Origin: Phoronis australis | Lineage: Eukaryota; Phoronida; Phoronidae | Direction: 5' to 3' | DNA: 64,000 nt | Assembly (NCBI GenBank): GCA_002633005.1 | Contig: NMRA01000267.1 | Span: forward strand, 126,001-190,000 | Shown here: positions 1 to 9,958 of the stretch, one piece after another | How positions within the stretch are numbered: position 1 is the first letter of the stretch | Layout of the letters: each line of letters begins with the position of its first letter | Translations under genes and position numbers: made by a program | Notes under the pieces: model-generated | What the model was told of the DNA's origin: nothing | What the model saw: only the letters and a program-made list of their open reading frames with translations | Database searches by the model: none

Positions 1-799
1 GACTTGTGTCCTGTCTAGTCAGGAAGGCTTGTTGATGTAGATGTGTGATACAAATGCTGTTGTTTATAGTTCCGATCTGATTTTAATCTGTGCTTTTGGC
101 TATTAATCATAGATGGGGAATAGTCGTGGAATGTTTTGTGATTCATTAATGAAGGTTACTGCTCTACCAAACTATTTGACGACGAACATTCACAGGAAAC
201 AGAGACTAATCTCTTGCATATGGCTTGCAGTTCGTTAAGTTGTGTGATTGGGCAAACAATTATAAAGAAATACTTTGCAAACATCTCTGAGTTTCCTCTT
301 CTTGAATTTACTCTGTATTGTGATTGCTGTGTATGGCAAGTCTGAAGAAGTTCATTGTATTTAGGCGCTGGTGTCAAATAACCTTATACTGGTATATGAT
401 GTGACGATGATAATGAAGTTACAGTTCAGTGTATTTACATAGGAGACTTCTATGTGGTTCTTGTACAGAACAGGACTAAAGTCATCAGACAAAATACTGT
501 TTATCCATCATGACGGCTAATTATGCTAACAACAAAATGACTGGTAATGACTACTGTAGCAACAAAATTCTAATTACAGAGTGGCTTAGCCACCTGTCTA
601 ACATATGAAGGAAATCTACTCTGAATTTAGTTTCCACACATCCATCGTGACGGGATTTCTGGGTCATTTTTTCCGAATATCTTTGAGTCTTTGACATGTG
701 CATTGAAACGTTTGTGATGCTGAATGCGTTGACATGTATGAAAGAGTTACAAATAACTTTGGTGCCCCAATCTTAAACATCTTATTTTTGTAATTTCAG
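1..799. other. CLK intron, left edge
   Basis: I see no catalytic-loop or N-lobe exon here, so this is read as intron. Positions 480-605 hold a reverse copy of a dispersed repeat that also occurs at 6836-7010 and 39150-39310 (core GTGGCTAAGCCA). Confidence 0.6.
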
Positions 800-929
800 A
801 GGCGAGATGAGCGTAAAGTTAAGAACACAGACGTCCGGCTAATTGACTTTGGATCAGCAACGTTTGACCATGAACATCACAGCACAATAGTCTCAACAAG
901 GCACTACAGGGCTCCAGAAGTCATATTAG
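800..929 (+). CDS. CLK: CLK exon with DFG and APE motifs
   Basis: Acceptor AG at 798-799, donor GT at 930-931. The exon starts in phase 0 and holds 43 codons plus one base. It encodes [19 protein letters not shown] followed by the activation segment and [10 protein letters not shown]. Vertebrate CLKs have the same boundary before the alpha-F region. The split codon G|AG is completed by the exon at 1429. Confidence 0.95.
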
Positions 930-3900
930 GTAGGCTGCCCTGACGCTCACTTGTCTTGGTGCAACTGTTTTAAGATGACATGGCTCCATCGAAAGCTAGA
1001 TAATATGTGTGCCATTTCCCTGAAATTTGTCCGGCTTTATTTCAGACTAACCGTGAAAACCTAGATAGGGTTGAATGAAAAATAAGACTAAACCATTAGT
1101 GAACATGTTTCTTTGAACCAAAATATGTGTGAGAAGAGATTTGTTTCAGTTTTTTAACGTACAACTTGACTGCCATTGGCAATGGATCCCAGCGTCACAT
1201 TTTTATAAGGTGTGAAAATTAATCAATCACCTGCAGTGATGGGTTTTAAAAGCACGTTCTGTGTTATCAGCTAGTACTACTCTGCAGACGCGCAGCTTTG
1301 GGATGCATACCACTCTGCTTAACTACAAAGTGTTTTGCAGCAGAGAGCAGCATCATGGTAGAGGGGTTAGTTTATTCTCTGAATAAGGGGGGGATAATCA
1401 TTCAGGTGTATTCTCTCTTCTGTTTCAGAGCTTGGCTGGGCACAACCTTGTGATGTATGGAGTATTGGTTGTATTATATTTGAACTCTACACTGGTTATA
1501 CGTTATTCCAGGTAAACGATTTTGCTAGATGTGTAAAGTGACTGTGTGCTGTTTGTGTTAATTTCATAGCTTACCAAGCATACACGTTAATCGAATATTA
1601 TATTATATTATATTATATCATATTATATTGTGGGAGTGTATCATTACAATGTTAATGGGTCATTGCAGGTGTCTGTAGATGTATTCATTTAATTAATACA
1701 TTGATTAAATTAAGCATGCTTTTTATAGTCTTCCACTCTCCTGATGTTCAATTAATGTCTCATTTCTCGTGTTTGAGTTCAGTTGGTGTGCAATGCTCTC
1801 TTTGTTGTAACAATTCCGGAAATGCGGAAGAAGTTGTATCAGACATTATGTAAACAAATTTCATTTGGTGACTGTGTTTATCAGTTCCACAAGTTTGGTG
1901 GAATGCTTCTTCCATTTTGTAGAATGTAGTTTTTGATGTACATATGTACATTAACTGCAGGCCCTCAATCTCGACATAAATTATAATTACTAAAAGCGAC
2001 AGTTACTTCACATCAAACGAAAGTCTTCAGAAACTATCAGAAATAATTGTTTTATCAAAGTTATGAAATCAACTATGCAGTCATTTTATTAAATAATGTG
2101 TTTCAAAAAAGACTGCTTCCTGTCCATACTAACAAACTGGTGCTCCGTAGCATTTTAAGGTGTTTGTGGTGTTATCTTTTGAGAGAACTATTGTTTTGGT
2201 TCATGTTATGAAGTAGAACTGTCTGCTTTGGTTCTTGAACATGGTAAGTTAGTGTTCCCTAATTACACAGATAGCACCATGGATAAGATGAGTTGATTGT
2301 TGTGATGGTCACATTCACTGAAGCTAACTTGATTTATTCCAGTTTGATGGTTCAGATTTATGTTCAATCTAATTAGCCATGTGTTGAACTCTAAAACAAT
2401 TGATTTTGCTATGCTAGTTGCTTTGCACTGATAGAAGTGCCAGTGTTAAATGATTCGTACCATAGATGACAGACAACGGATTCACTGCTTGGATATGTTC
2501 TCATGAAATTCCCTAGTAAAGGCACCACTTGCTTCCTGTTCTAATCTCATCTTCCTGGATAGTGTACTCAGGCGTGGAATTCTATTTCACTGCCTAGCAG
2601 TACAAAAGAAAACATTTTGGCTTTGAAAAGCAGTCAACGTCTCCATTTAGTAGAAGTCTTGGTATTGTAAGTAATTTTGCCAGTAGTTCAGGACGTTCAG
2701 TTGCAAAATTCAACCTCTAACAACACTAATCATTGTTAGCAGACGTTCATACCGGGCCAACTCAACAGGGTTTGCCAATAAAAGATGATGTTGCGGCTTG
2801 TTTGCAAAATCACAGATCTGATCTCTTTTCCTATAATATAGAGTCCCGTGTTCAATGTTCTATAATCTCTAGGTTACCATGTGCTCCCTTTTCTGTTTCA
2901 GACTCATGACAACAAGGAACATCTAGCCATGATGGAACGCATTTTAGGTTCCCTCCCCTACGCCATGGTCAGAAAATCAAAGTAAGGTCCACTAAAACAA
3001 TGAAGAGTTTACTTTCCATGTCTAGGAAATGCAAAATGAAGTGAATACTTCTTCCAAATCTTTATTAAATGTGGCAAGTTTATTTGTATGAAGGTGAGAA
3101 CAGGTGACGGCGACTTTCAGACATACCCGAATACAACTGTGTCCCCTAGTGGCAATTTTTTTCCATTTTCCTCAGTATCTTGATAGTTCCTTGACAGATT
3201 GTTATGAAATTCAGCAGATAATCAATGACAGCTTCCCATTTTTATGTAGATTTGNTCACCTGCAGTGATGGGTTTTAAAAGCGCATTCTGTGTTATCAGC
3301 TAGTACTACTCTGCAGACGCACAGCTTTGGGATTCATACCACTCTGCTTAACTACAAAGTGTTTTGCAGCAGAGAGCAGCATCATGGTAGAGGGGGTTAG
3401 TTTATTCTCTGAATAAGGGGGGATAATCATTCAGGTGTATTTCTTCTGTTTCAGAGCTCGGCTGGGCACAACCTTGTGATGTATGGAGTATTGGTTGTAT
3501 TATATTTGAACTCTACACTGGTTATACGTTATTCCAGGTAAACGATTTTGCTAGATGTGCAAAGTGACTGTGTGCTATTTGTGTTAATTTCATAGCTTAT
3601 CAACCATACACGTTAATCGAATATTATATTATATTATATTATATTATATTATATTATATTATATTATATTGTGGGAGTGTATCATTACAATGTTAATGGG
3701 TCATTGCAGGTGTCTGTAGATGTATTCATTTAATTAATACATTGATTAAATTAAGCATGCTTTTTATAGTCTTCCACTCTCCTGATGTTCAATTAATGTC
3801 TCATTTGTCGTGTTTGAGTTCAGTTTGTGTGCAATGCTCTTTTTGTTGTAACAATTCCGTAAAGTTGTAACAGACATTATGTAAACAAATTTCATTTGGT

Positions 3901-6900
3901 GACTGTGTTTATCAGTTCCCCAAGTTTGGTGGAATACTTCTTCCATTCTGTAGAAATGTAGTTTTTGATGTACATCTGTACATTAACTGCAGGCCCTCAA
4001 TCTCGACATAAATTATAATTATTAAAAGTGGCAGTTACTTCACAACAAACAAAAATCTTTAGAAACTAGCAGAAATAATTGTATAATCAAAGTTATGAAA
4101 TCAACTATGCAGTCATTTTATGAAATAATGTGTTTCAAAAAAGACTGCTTCCTGTCCATACTAACAAACTGGTAGGTGTTTGTGGTGTTATCTTTTGAGA
4201 GAACTATTGTTTTGGTTCATGTTATGAAGTAGAACTGTCTGCTTTGGTTCTTGAACATGGTAAGTTAGTGTTCCCTAATTACACAGATAGCACCATGGAT
4301 AAGATGAGTTAATTGATTGTTGTGATGGTCACATTCACTGAAGCTAACTTGATTTATTCCAGTTTGATGGTTCAGATTTATGTTCAATCTAATTAGCCAT
4401 GTGTTGAACTCTAAAACAATTGATTTTGCTATGCTAGTTGCTTTGCACTGATAGAAGTGCCAGTGTTAAATGATTCGTACCATAGATGACAGACAACGGA
4501 TTCACTGCTTGGATATGTTCTCATGAAATTCCCTAGTAAAGGCACCACTTGCTTCCTGTTCTAATCTCATCTTCCTGGATAGTGTACTCAGGCGTGGAAT
4601 TCTATTTCACTGCCTAGCAGTACAAAAGAAAACATTTTGGCTTTGAAAAGCAGTCAACGTCTCCATTTAGTAGAAGTCTTGGTATTGTAAGTAATTTTGC
4701 CAGTAGTTCAGGACGTTCAGTTGCAAAATTCAACCTCTAACAACACTAATCATTGTTAGCAGACGTTCATACCGGGCCAACTCAACAGGGTTTGCCAATA
4801 AAAGATGATGTTGCGGCTTGTTTGCAAAATCACAGATCTGATCTCTTTTCCTATAATATAGAGTCCCGTGTTCAATGTTCTATAATCTCTAGGTTACCAT
4901 GTGCTCCCTTTTCTGTTTCAGACTCATGACAACAAGGAACATCTAGCCATGATGGAACGCATTTTAGGTTCCCTCCCCTACGCCATGGTCAGAAAATCAA
5001 AGTAAGGTCCACTAAAACAATGAAGAGTTTACTTTCCATGTCTAGGAAATGCAAAATGAAGTGAATACTTCTTCCAAATCTTTATTAAATGTGGCAAGTT
5101 TATTTGTATGAAGGTGAGAACAGGTGACGGCGACTTTCAGACATACCCGAATACAACTGTGTCCCCTAGTGGCAATTTTTTTCCATTTTCCTCAGTATCT
5201 TGATAGTTCCTTGACAGATTGTTATGAAATTCAGCAGATAATCAATGACAGCTTCCCATTTTTATGTAGATTTGAGATAGTACGCCTCCTAATGACCATT
5301 TGTATTAAGTTTGTTTCTGTGGTGGCGTTCATCTCTGTCGGCCAAACGACTTACAATCTTTATGAAAATTGATTTTTGGTTAGTTCTAGAGAATTGTGAC
5401 ATATAGATGGCGCTTGCTATTCGCCCTAGCCGCCCTGTCTCTGTTCTTTCAGGTTACGATCATTCGTAGTTTGCTGTAACCAATAAACAGTGAAGAAATA
5501 CTTGCGAGTTATTTTCTAAGTTCTGACTGGTGTGGCGTCACCTAGTGGAAGTTTTGCTTCCCCAGCTGTTTCTCCTAAACCCCTGTAGGATGTTTATGAA
5601 ATTTGGCAAGTGTATTCTTATGAACGTGACAACGCATGACGATGACTTTTGGGCACATCTGACTTACATTTTGCCCCGTAGTGGCATTCATAGTCTTTTT
5701 ACGTTCTTAGAAGCTGTGTTCTTATTGCTGACTTGCTATGCATCCCCGGCAATTTTAAGTTAACTAGCATTGCTCCCTCTTGTGGGAATGTTAAGGATTG
5801 TGATAATCCCTTGTAGACGTATGTGGTGCACATGGTGGACGCATATCAACGCTCCTCATTGTTCTTGTAATTGACGGGGTGACGCAGTAGTTTTGACATT
5901 TTGGCATACAGCACTATTACTGAAGTTAAAAGTCTTGCATCTGTCTCTGGAAGTGTTTTGTCGTCAAGAGACAATTCAACTCACACTATCTCTAGCTCTG
6001 GCCCAAACTTGCNCTGTTGATCATCCTTGTGCTTTTGTTTTTGCATAGTAATGGTTCAGCTTATAATTTTCATTTGTCTCAAATTACCTGTTTGTAATCG
6101 ACTGATATTGGTCAAAGTGACGTACAGCATATATTTTAAAGAACTTTCAACACAGATATCTTTATTTTATTGATTTCTTCCTGGGCTTAGTGAAGTTCAT
6201 TAATCAATCCAGTTTTACTGCCCCTGACTTCAGATGGTGGTGATTCTGATGTGACCTACTCGTGACTGTTTGTGGCTTGAAGGTTGCACAATAAACCTTA
6301 TTCACGCAGTAACCATTTTAATAAGTGAGCCTCTTTTTAGGTTTAAAATACAATGCATTCGAGACATGAATAGAATGAGTGTGCACATGATTAGTGTTAG
6401 TGGTCGAGTGCTTTTGTGGAGATAACTTCATGTTTGATAAATTTTAGCATTTACTAATTTTCTGGAAATGTTGGAGAAAAAATTATCAATGTGTTCGATG
6501 TTATAGATTTTTTAGAAATTAGTATTTTGGTGGCTGTTTTGGCCCTGTTTCAGATCGTAATTTCGCAACTTCGCAAAAGCTTTCGAAATGGAAAACCTAC
6601 CAGAAGTCTTAAAAAGCCTCATTAATTTTAATGTAGGTGGAGTAGTGAACCCTGCCTTTTGGATAATTTGAGTAGTTTCATGGTTTTGATGAACATATGC
6701 CAATTAAAGTAGGCAACAATTCTAGGTCTTCATTTATTAAAAGGTGGTCTTCTGCTTTTGTCTGGCTCTGGTATATGCAGTACGCGCTGAAAGTATTCAG
6801 ACAAAATGTCCCCGAATTCCCTATCATGGCCACTCGACAGAAGATGATTTCATCATCAGACCAAGAATGAAGTTGTATTAACAGGGAAGTTAGTAACGTG

Positions 6901-9900
6901 GCTAAGCCATTCTGTAGAACTTTACAATTTTGCCACAATAATAGTCCTTTTTGTTGTTATAGCAGAATTAGCCATCACAGCTAGGAAACTGTATTGTGTC
7001 TGATAACTTTTTGTCATGTGTTGCATATGCTCTAATTTTGCATGTCTATACGGACGTCTTATTCCTTCAAATGTTGTATTTTAAATACAGTGCATTATTT
7101 GTGAATCTCTCGACTAGACTGAAACGAGCCAATGGTTTGTGATTGTTTCTTAATGTGTTACACTTATGATGTGTGCAAGAGAGTAGACAGAATGGGGCAC
7201 ATGCTAGCATTTACTGAGCAGTAATTAAAGGTGTCTTCTGTGGAAAACAACTTTTGACTTGGACCTCTTTTAAGTGGTGTCAATGTGTTTTTCTCTCAGA
7301 TGAGGAATGATGTCGGGGCAGTGGACAAATTGACAGTTTATTAGCACTTGAGACCATACTCTACACATAAAAGAACCCCTCCTGTTGATAGGTTTGCTTT
7401 TTAAGCCTGGTCTTAAGCAGTAATGAACTACGTTGTCTTACTGAGCTCCGAAATCTTCTCATCTGAGTAAGGAACCAGTTTAGACCTGTTTAGACCAGTT
7501 TTGTTATGGCAAGTGGTCTAAATGAAAAATTAATTTTTCGACAAAATGCGGGATTGTTGCTGCATTAAGTAGATAAATATTTGTCAACATTTTTTCTCCT
7601 TGTGTGAAAGGCTCTGTTTTGGGTGTTTGTGTGTTGGTGCGTGCGTGCTTGACTACTTCTCTCTTTCTACTTGTTGTTTTTTATTTTTCTATGCAAGATT
7701 GGGCTACTATTTTCATGGCCGGTTAGAGTGGGACCCCGACACTAGTGCTGCTCGCTACGTCCGGGAGCAGTGCAAGCCATTACATGTGAGTACGCGCAAA
7801 CGTGCGCTCCGACGTACACGCTGCATGTATTAGTACTTGCCAGCCATCTGGTGTTCAGGATGGACAACACGAGAGGTGGCCCAAGCAATGGGTGCATAAC
7901 ATGCTTGGCTGTGTTCTGGCTGAACATTGCCCATTTGCAGAGTTTTTGGATTTTGGGGTAATCCACCTTGGAAGTTGGTGAATAGGGACTACAAGTCGCT
8001 TGAATCAACTTACTTGAAATAGAAACATTACGCTTAACCATATTTCAAGAAATGGAGTATGCACTTTTGACAAGTTTTGAAAAATAAAGAAAATAACTCT
8101 GCAACATGAGCCATGTATATTCAACTCCCAACTTTTTTTGGAAAATATCAAAATTCTGTGAATGGATATGTATCCTTGTCTAATCACATGGCAAGTGTGG
8201 ATTTCTCTGTTTGTCTTGGGCTAGCTAAGTGTTGTCTGTTCTGGCCTGTCGGCCCCATCTTCGTAGCTTAGAACAAACAGTGCATGCCCGTTTGTTGACG
8301 TTGCCAATTTGTTTTTTTGAAGAAAAACCAAGTACTTCTATAAGAGCAAGTTGGACTGGGACGAACATAGCAAAGAAGGAAAATACGTGCGAGATAATTG
8401 CAAGCCTTTACATGTACGTATAGCTTTCTCACGCACTGTATTACTTTTCCTGCCTCTGTCTGCAATCAAAGTAGGTATCGTGGACAAACTTCTTATCTCA
8501 GTCTTATAAAGCATGGTGAAGATTTCACGTGGGAGAGTGACGCGCTGCCGCCTGGGTATTGACAGACCAGTTGTTACTCCAGTATTTAAGGAGACATATT
8601 TCAGTTAAGTCAGTTTTCCTCCCTCACTAACCGCAATGTTTTCCATCAGCAGTGTCGTTTTGTCCTTCTGATTAACAGTTGACTTGATGTTTGGAAGGTA
8701 ACTATTTGAGTCAAAGATGGCGTTCAGCACATTAGTATTAATGAGGGTATTCCGCGTACCACTCGCTAAGAAGCTCCGTGTCCACCGAGGCGGCGCTTGT
8801 GGAAGTTACTGATGTTTCGAGGTCTTCTACAGGTGGAGTCTGACCATGTTACATCACATCACACTTTTTCTTGCTCGTGCACGTCTGCTTTCTGTGTGCT
8901 GTCCTGAGTCGTCAAAATCTCTTCACTTATTTAGTAATCATTCCAAAAAGGTGAAATTAAATTTTGTCACAAATTCCTTCACAGAAATAAAGGTTAAGAA
9001 AAATTTAATCTGTTACTGCCATGTTTGTTTGTACTGTGAAGATGTCATCATAAAACAACATTTGGTGGACGTTATTAATGTTTGTTACAAAGTAATCAAA
9101 CTTTTGAAAATGGAAAAATTTCAATTTTGGCAATTTTTTTTTTTTTTCGAAATAAGTGGAGAATTAACATATGTCATGTGTGCATAATTCGCTCGATCAG
9201 TATTCTGTGAAGTAACGCTTGTTGAGTGTAGGTCTATCACTAACATGTTGTGCACAAGATGTTTCAGGTATTCTGTTAGTATAGAGCGCAGATGTCGAGT
9301 TTGGCTTCTATCTACATCACCCAGTATAACTGCGCTTCGACCAACCTTCTGTTCAGTCACTGGTTATCTGCCAATGAATTATAAAACCGATGTTTTTATG
9401 ATATCAAAGAACTTGTTTAAGTCTATTTGGATAGGCTTGAGTAAATTCGTATGTACAATAAGATCACTGAAACCAAAGCTTAAAGCATCGTATTTAAATA
9501 AAATATACCTAATTTGATCACTGTATTTTCATTCCTTACATGAGGCATTGGTCTGCATTTTAGTTGAATTTATTCTTCAGACATTAATTTGTTGTGTGAT
9601 TGTGCTACATTAGGCATTAACTCAAAGCTCAAAACATTGTAGAATCCAAAGATCTTCACCACCGTAAGTGTCTAATTTATTATTTCACTTGGAAATATTT
9701 ATCCCCTTGTTGATGTGTTATGTAACATGGCTCCCATTGTCTTTACAGCGCTACATGTTGGGTAGTGGTTCCGAGCACCAACTGTTGTTTGACCTGATCC
9801 TCAGAATGCTGGAGTACCAGCCAGGAGACAGGATCTCGTTGCGGGAGTCGCTTGAGCACGGCTTCTTCGACCCACTCAAACGCACTGCCACTGCCTCCAA

Positions 9901-9958
9901 CCAGTTGGAAGACACCAAGAACGACCTACGTGAGCGTTCTCATAGTCTAAGCAGATAA
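800..9958 (+). CDS. CLK: CDC2-like (LAMMER) protein kinase, 3' part of gene
   Basis: The gene encodes the C-lobe of a dual-specificity LAMMER kinase, a family that phosphorylates SR splicing factors in the nucleus. Exons are 800-929, 1429-1511, 2902-2981, then one of 7698-7785 or 8323-8413, then 9749-9958. All junctions are GT-AG and the phases agree. Visible motifs in order: [10 protein letters not shown] (DFG, subdomain VII), [12 protein letters not shown] (APE), [16 protein letters not shown] (IX), the family signature [11 protein letters not shown] (X), and [17 protein letters not shown] (XI). The tail ends in ...SLSR, like vertebrate CLK2. The N-lobe and the HTDLKPEN catalytic loop are not found in 1-799, so they lie left of the window. 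Exons 2 and 3 occur a second time at 3455-3537 and 4922-5001 in a probable assembly duplication. I cannot assign it to CLK1, 2, 3 or 4; an invertebrate may have only one. Confidence 0.96.
1429..1511 (+). CDS. CLK: CLK exon, subdomain IX
   Basis: Acceptor AG at 1427-1428, donor GT at 1512-1513. It enters in phase 1 and leaves in phase 0, with 27 full codons. It encodes [15 protein letters not shown] then [13 protein letters not shown], the conserved Asp-Val-Trp-Ser of subdomain IX. A second copy with a synonymous change lies at 3455-3537. Confidence 0.95.
1594..1640 (+). repeat. ATATT microsatellite
   Basis: A run of TATTA/ATATT pentamers in a CLK intron. The counterpart in the duplicated copy at 3620-3671 is longer, a length difference typical of alleles. 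Confidence 0.85.
2902..2981 (+). CDS. CLK: CLK exon with LAMMER signature
   Basis: Acceptor AG at 2900-2901, donor GT at 2982-2983 (GTAAGG). Phase 0 in, phase 2 out. It encodes [20 protein letters not shown] then AMVRKS and the start of a Lys codon. [11 protein letters not shown] is the diagnostic family motif. The exon is repeated at 4922-5001. Confidence 0.95.
3455..3537 (+). CDS. CLK: Second copy of CLK subdomain IX exon (probable assembly duplicate)
   Basis: Near-identical to 1429-1511 with the same splice sites and phases. It encodes the same peptide; CTT is changed to CTC in the second codon. It lies 200 bp right of the N at 3255, inside a repeated 2-kb block. Using both copies of the block in one mRNA would join a phase 2 end to a phase 1 start. 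Confidence 0.85.
3620..3671 (+). repeat. ATATT microsatellite, longer allele
   Basis: Perfect pentamer run matching 1594-1640 but with more units, in copy B of the CLK duplication. Confidence 0.85.
4922..5001 (+). CDS. CLK: Second copy of CLK LAMMER exon (probable assembly duplicate)
   Basis: Identical to 2902-2981, including acceptor and the GTAAGG donor. It belongs to the second copy of the block that begins just after the N at 3255. I treat it as the same exon from an allelic contig rather than a true extra exon. Confidence 0.85.
5080..5760 (+). repeat. CTCF-motif repeat family, CLK intron copy
   Basis: Monomers share phrases such as 'TCCTAAACCCCTG.AGGAT', 'ATGAAATTTGGCAAGTGTAT' and 'TAGTGGCAATTTTT' with 51655-52045 and 62720-64000. 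CTCF-core-like sites lie at 5159-5172, 5535-5548 and 5671-5684; a further copy at 3139-3152 lies in duplicate A. The short open frames here are by-products of the repeat. Confidence 0.75.
5761..7697. other. CLK intron between LAMMER exon and alternative exons
   Basis: No exon is seen. An isolated N lies at 6013 without a matching duplication. Positions 6836-7010 are a dispersed-repeat copy (core GTGGCTAAGCCA), and 7390-7510 resembles repeats in POLR3E introns at 43235-43490 and 45885-46140. Confidence 0.6.
7698..7785 (+). CDS. CLK: CLK alternative exon 4a
   Basis: Acceptor ..GCAAG at 7697, donor GTGAGT from 7786. One base completes a Lys codon, then 29 codons encode [20 protein letters not shown] and VREQCKPLH. 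It aligns to the C-lobe insert of vertebrate CLK2 ([22 protein letters not shown] from memory, same phase). It is a variant of 8323-8413. Because the preceding exon ends in phase 2 and the last exon starts in phase 0, exactly one of the two must be used. Confidence 0.9.
8323..8413 (+). CDS. CLK: CLK alternative exon 4b
   Basis: Acceptor ..TTTTTTTGAAG at 8322 behind a T-rich tract, donor GTACGT from 8414. One base plus 30 codons encode [20 protein letters not shown] and [10 protein letters not shown]. Phase is the same as exon 4a. The two share W-D, R/K-Y-V-R and C-K-P-L-H but differ elsewhere, with 4b more lysine-rich. It is not an assembly copy because the DNA is clearly diverged. Confidence 0.92.
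8414..9748. other. Last CLK intron
   Basis: AT-rich sequence with a T-run near 9136-9147. I recognise no exon, RNA gene or named repeat. The open frames in it have no family resemblance I can see. Confidence 0.5.
9749..9958 (+). CDS. CLK: CLK terminal exon
   Basis: Acceptor AG at 9747-9748, stop TAA at 9956-9958; 69 codons in phase 0. It encodes [20 protein letters not shown] and the subdomain XI stretch [20 protein letters not shown], then a Ser-rich tail. Vertebrate CLK2 ends similarly. A strong cryptic donor, C|GTGAGC, sits at 9929/9930, 27 bases before the stop codon. Confidence 0.96.
   Translation, partial: RYMLGSGSEHQLLFDLILRMLEYQPGDRISLRESLEHGFFDPLKRTATASNQLEDTKNDLRERSHSLSR

Larger units (their letters stand above)
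1227..5274 (+). repeat. 2-kb tandem duplication with N at the junction
   Basis: Copy A is 1227-3254 and copy B is 3256-5274; the single N at 3255 is the junction. Both begin TCACCTGCAGTGATGGG and end TTTATGTAGATTTG. The right halves are nearly identical, while the left parts carry scattered substitutions, small indels and a longer ATATT run in copy B. The copies contain CLK exons 2 and 3. This fits two alleles placed end to end. Confidence 0.9.

Noticed and set aside
3455-5001. A true second pair of alternative CLK exons
   Set aside because: Sequence is nearly identical to 1429-2981, the N is at the junction, and joint use is out of frame. Assembly duplication is simpler.
6013-6013. N as another duplication junction
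   Set aside because: I found no repeated block on its two sides; likely a single uncalled base.
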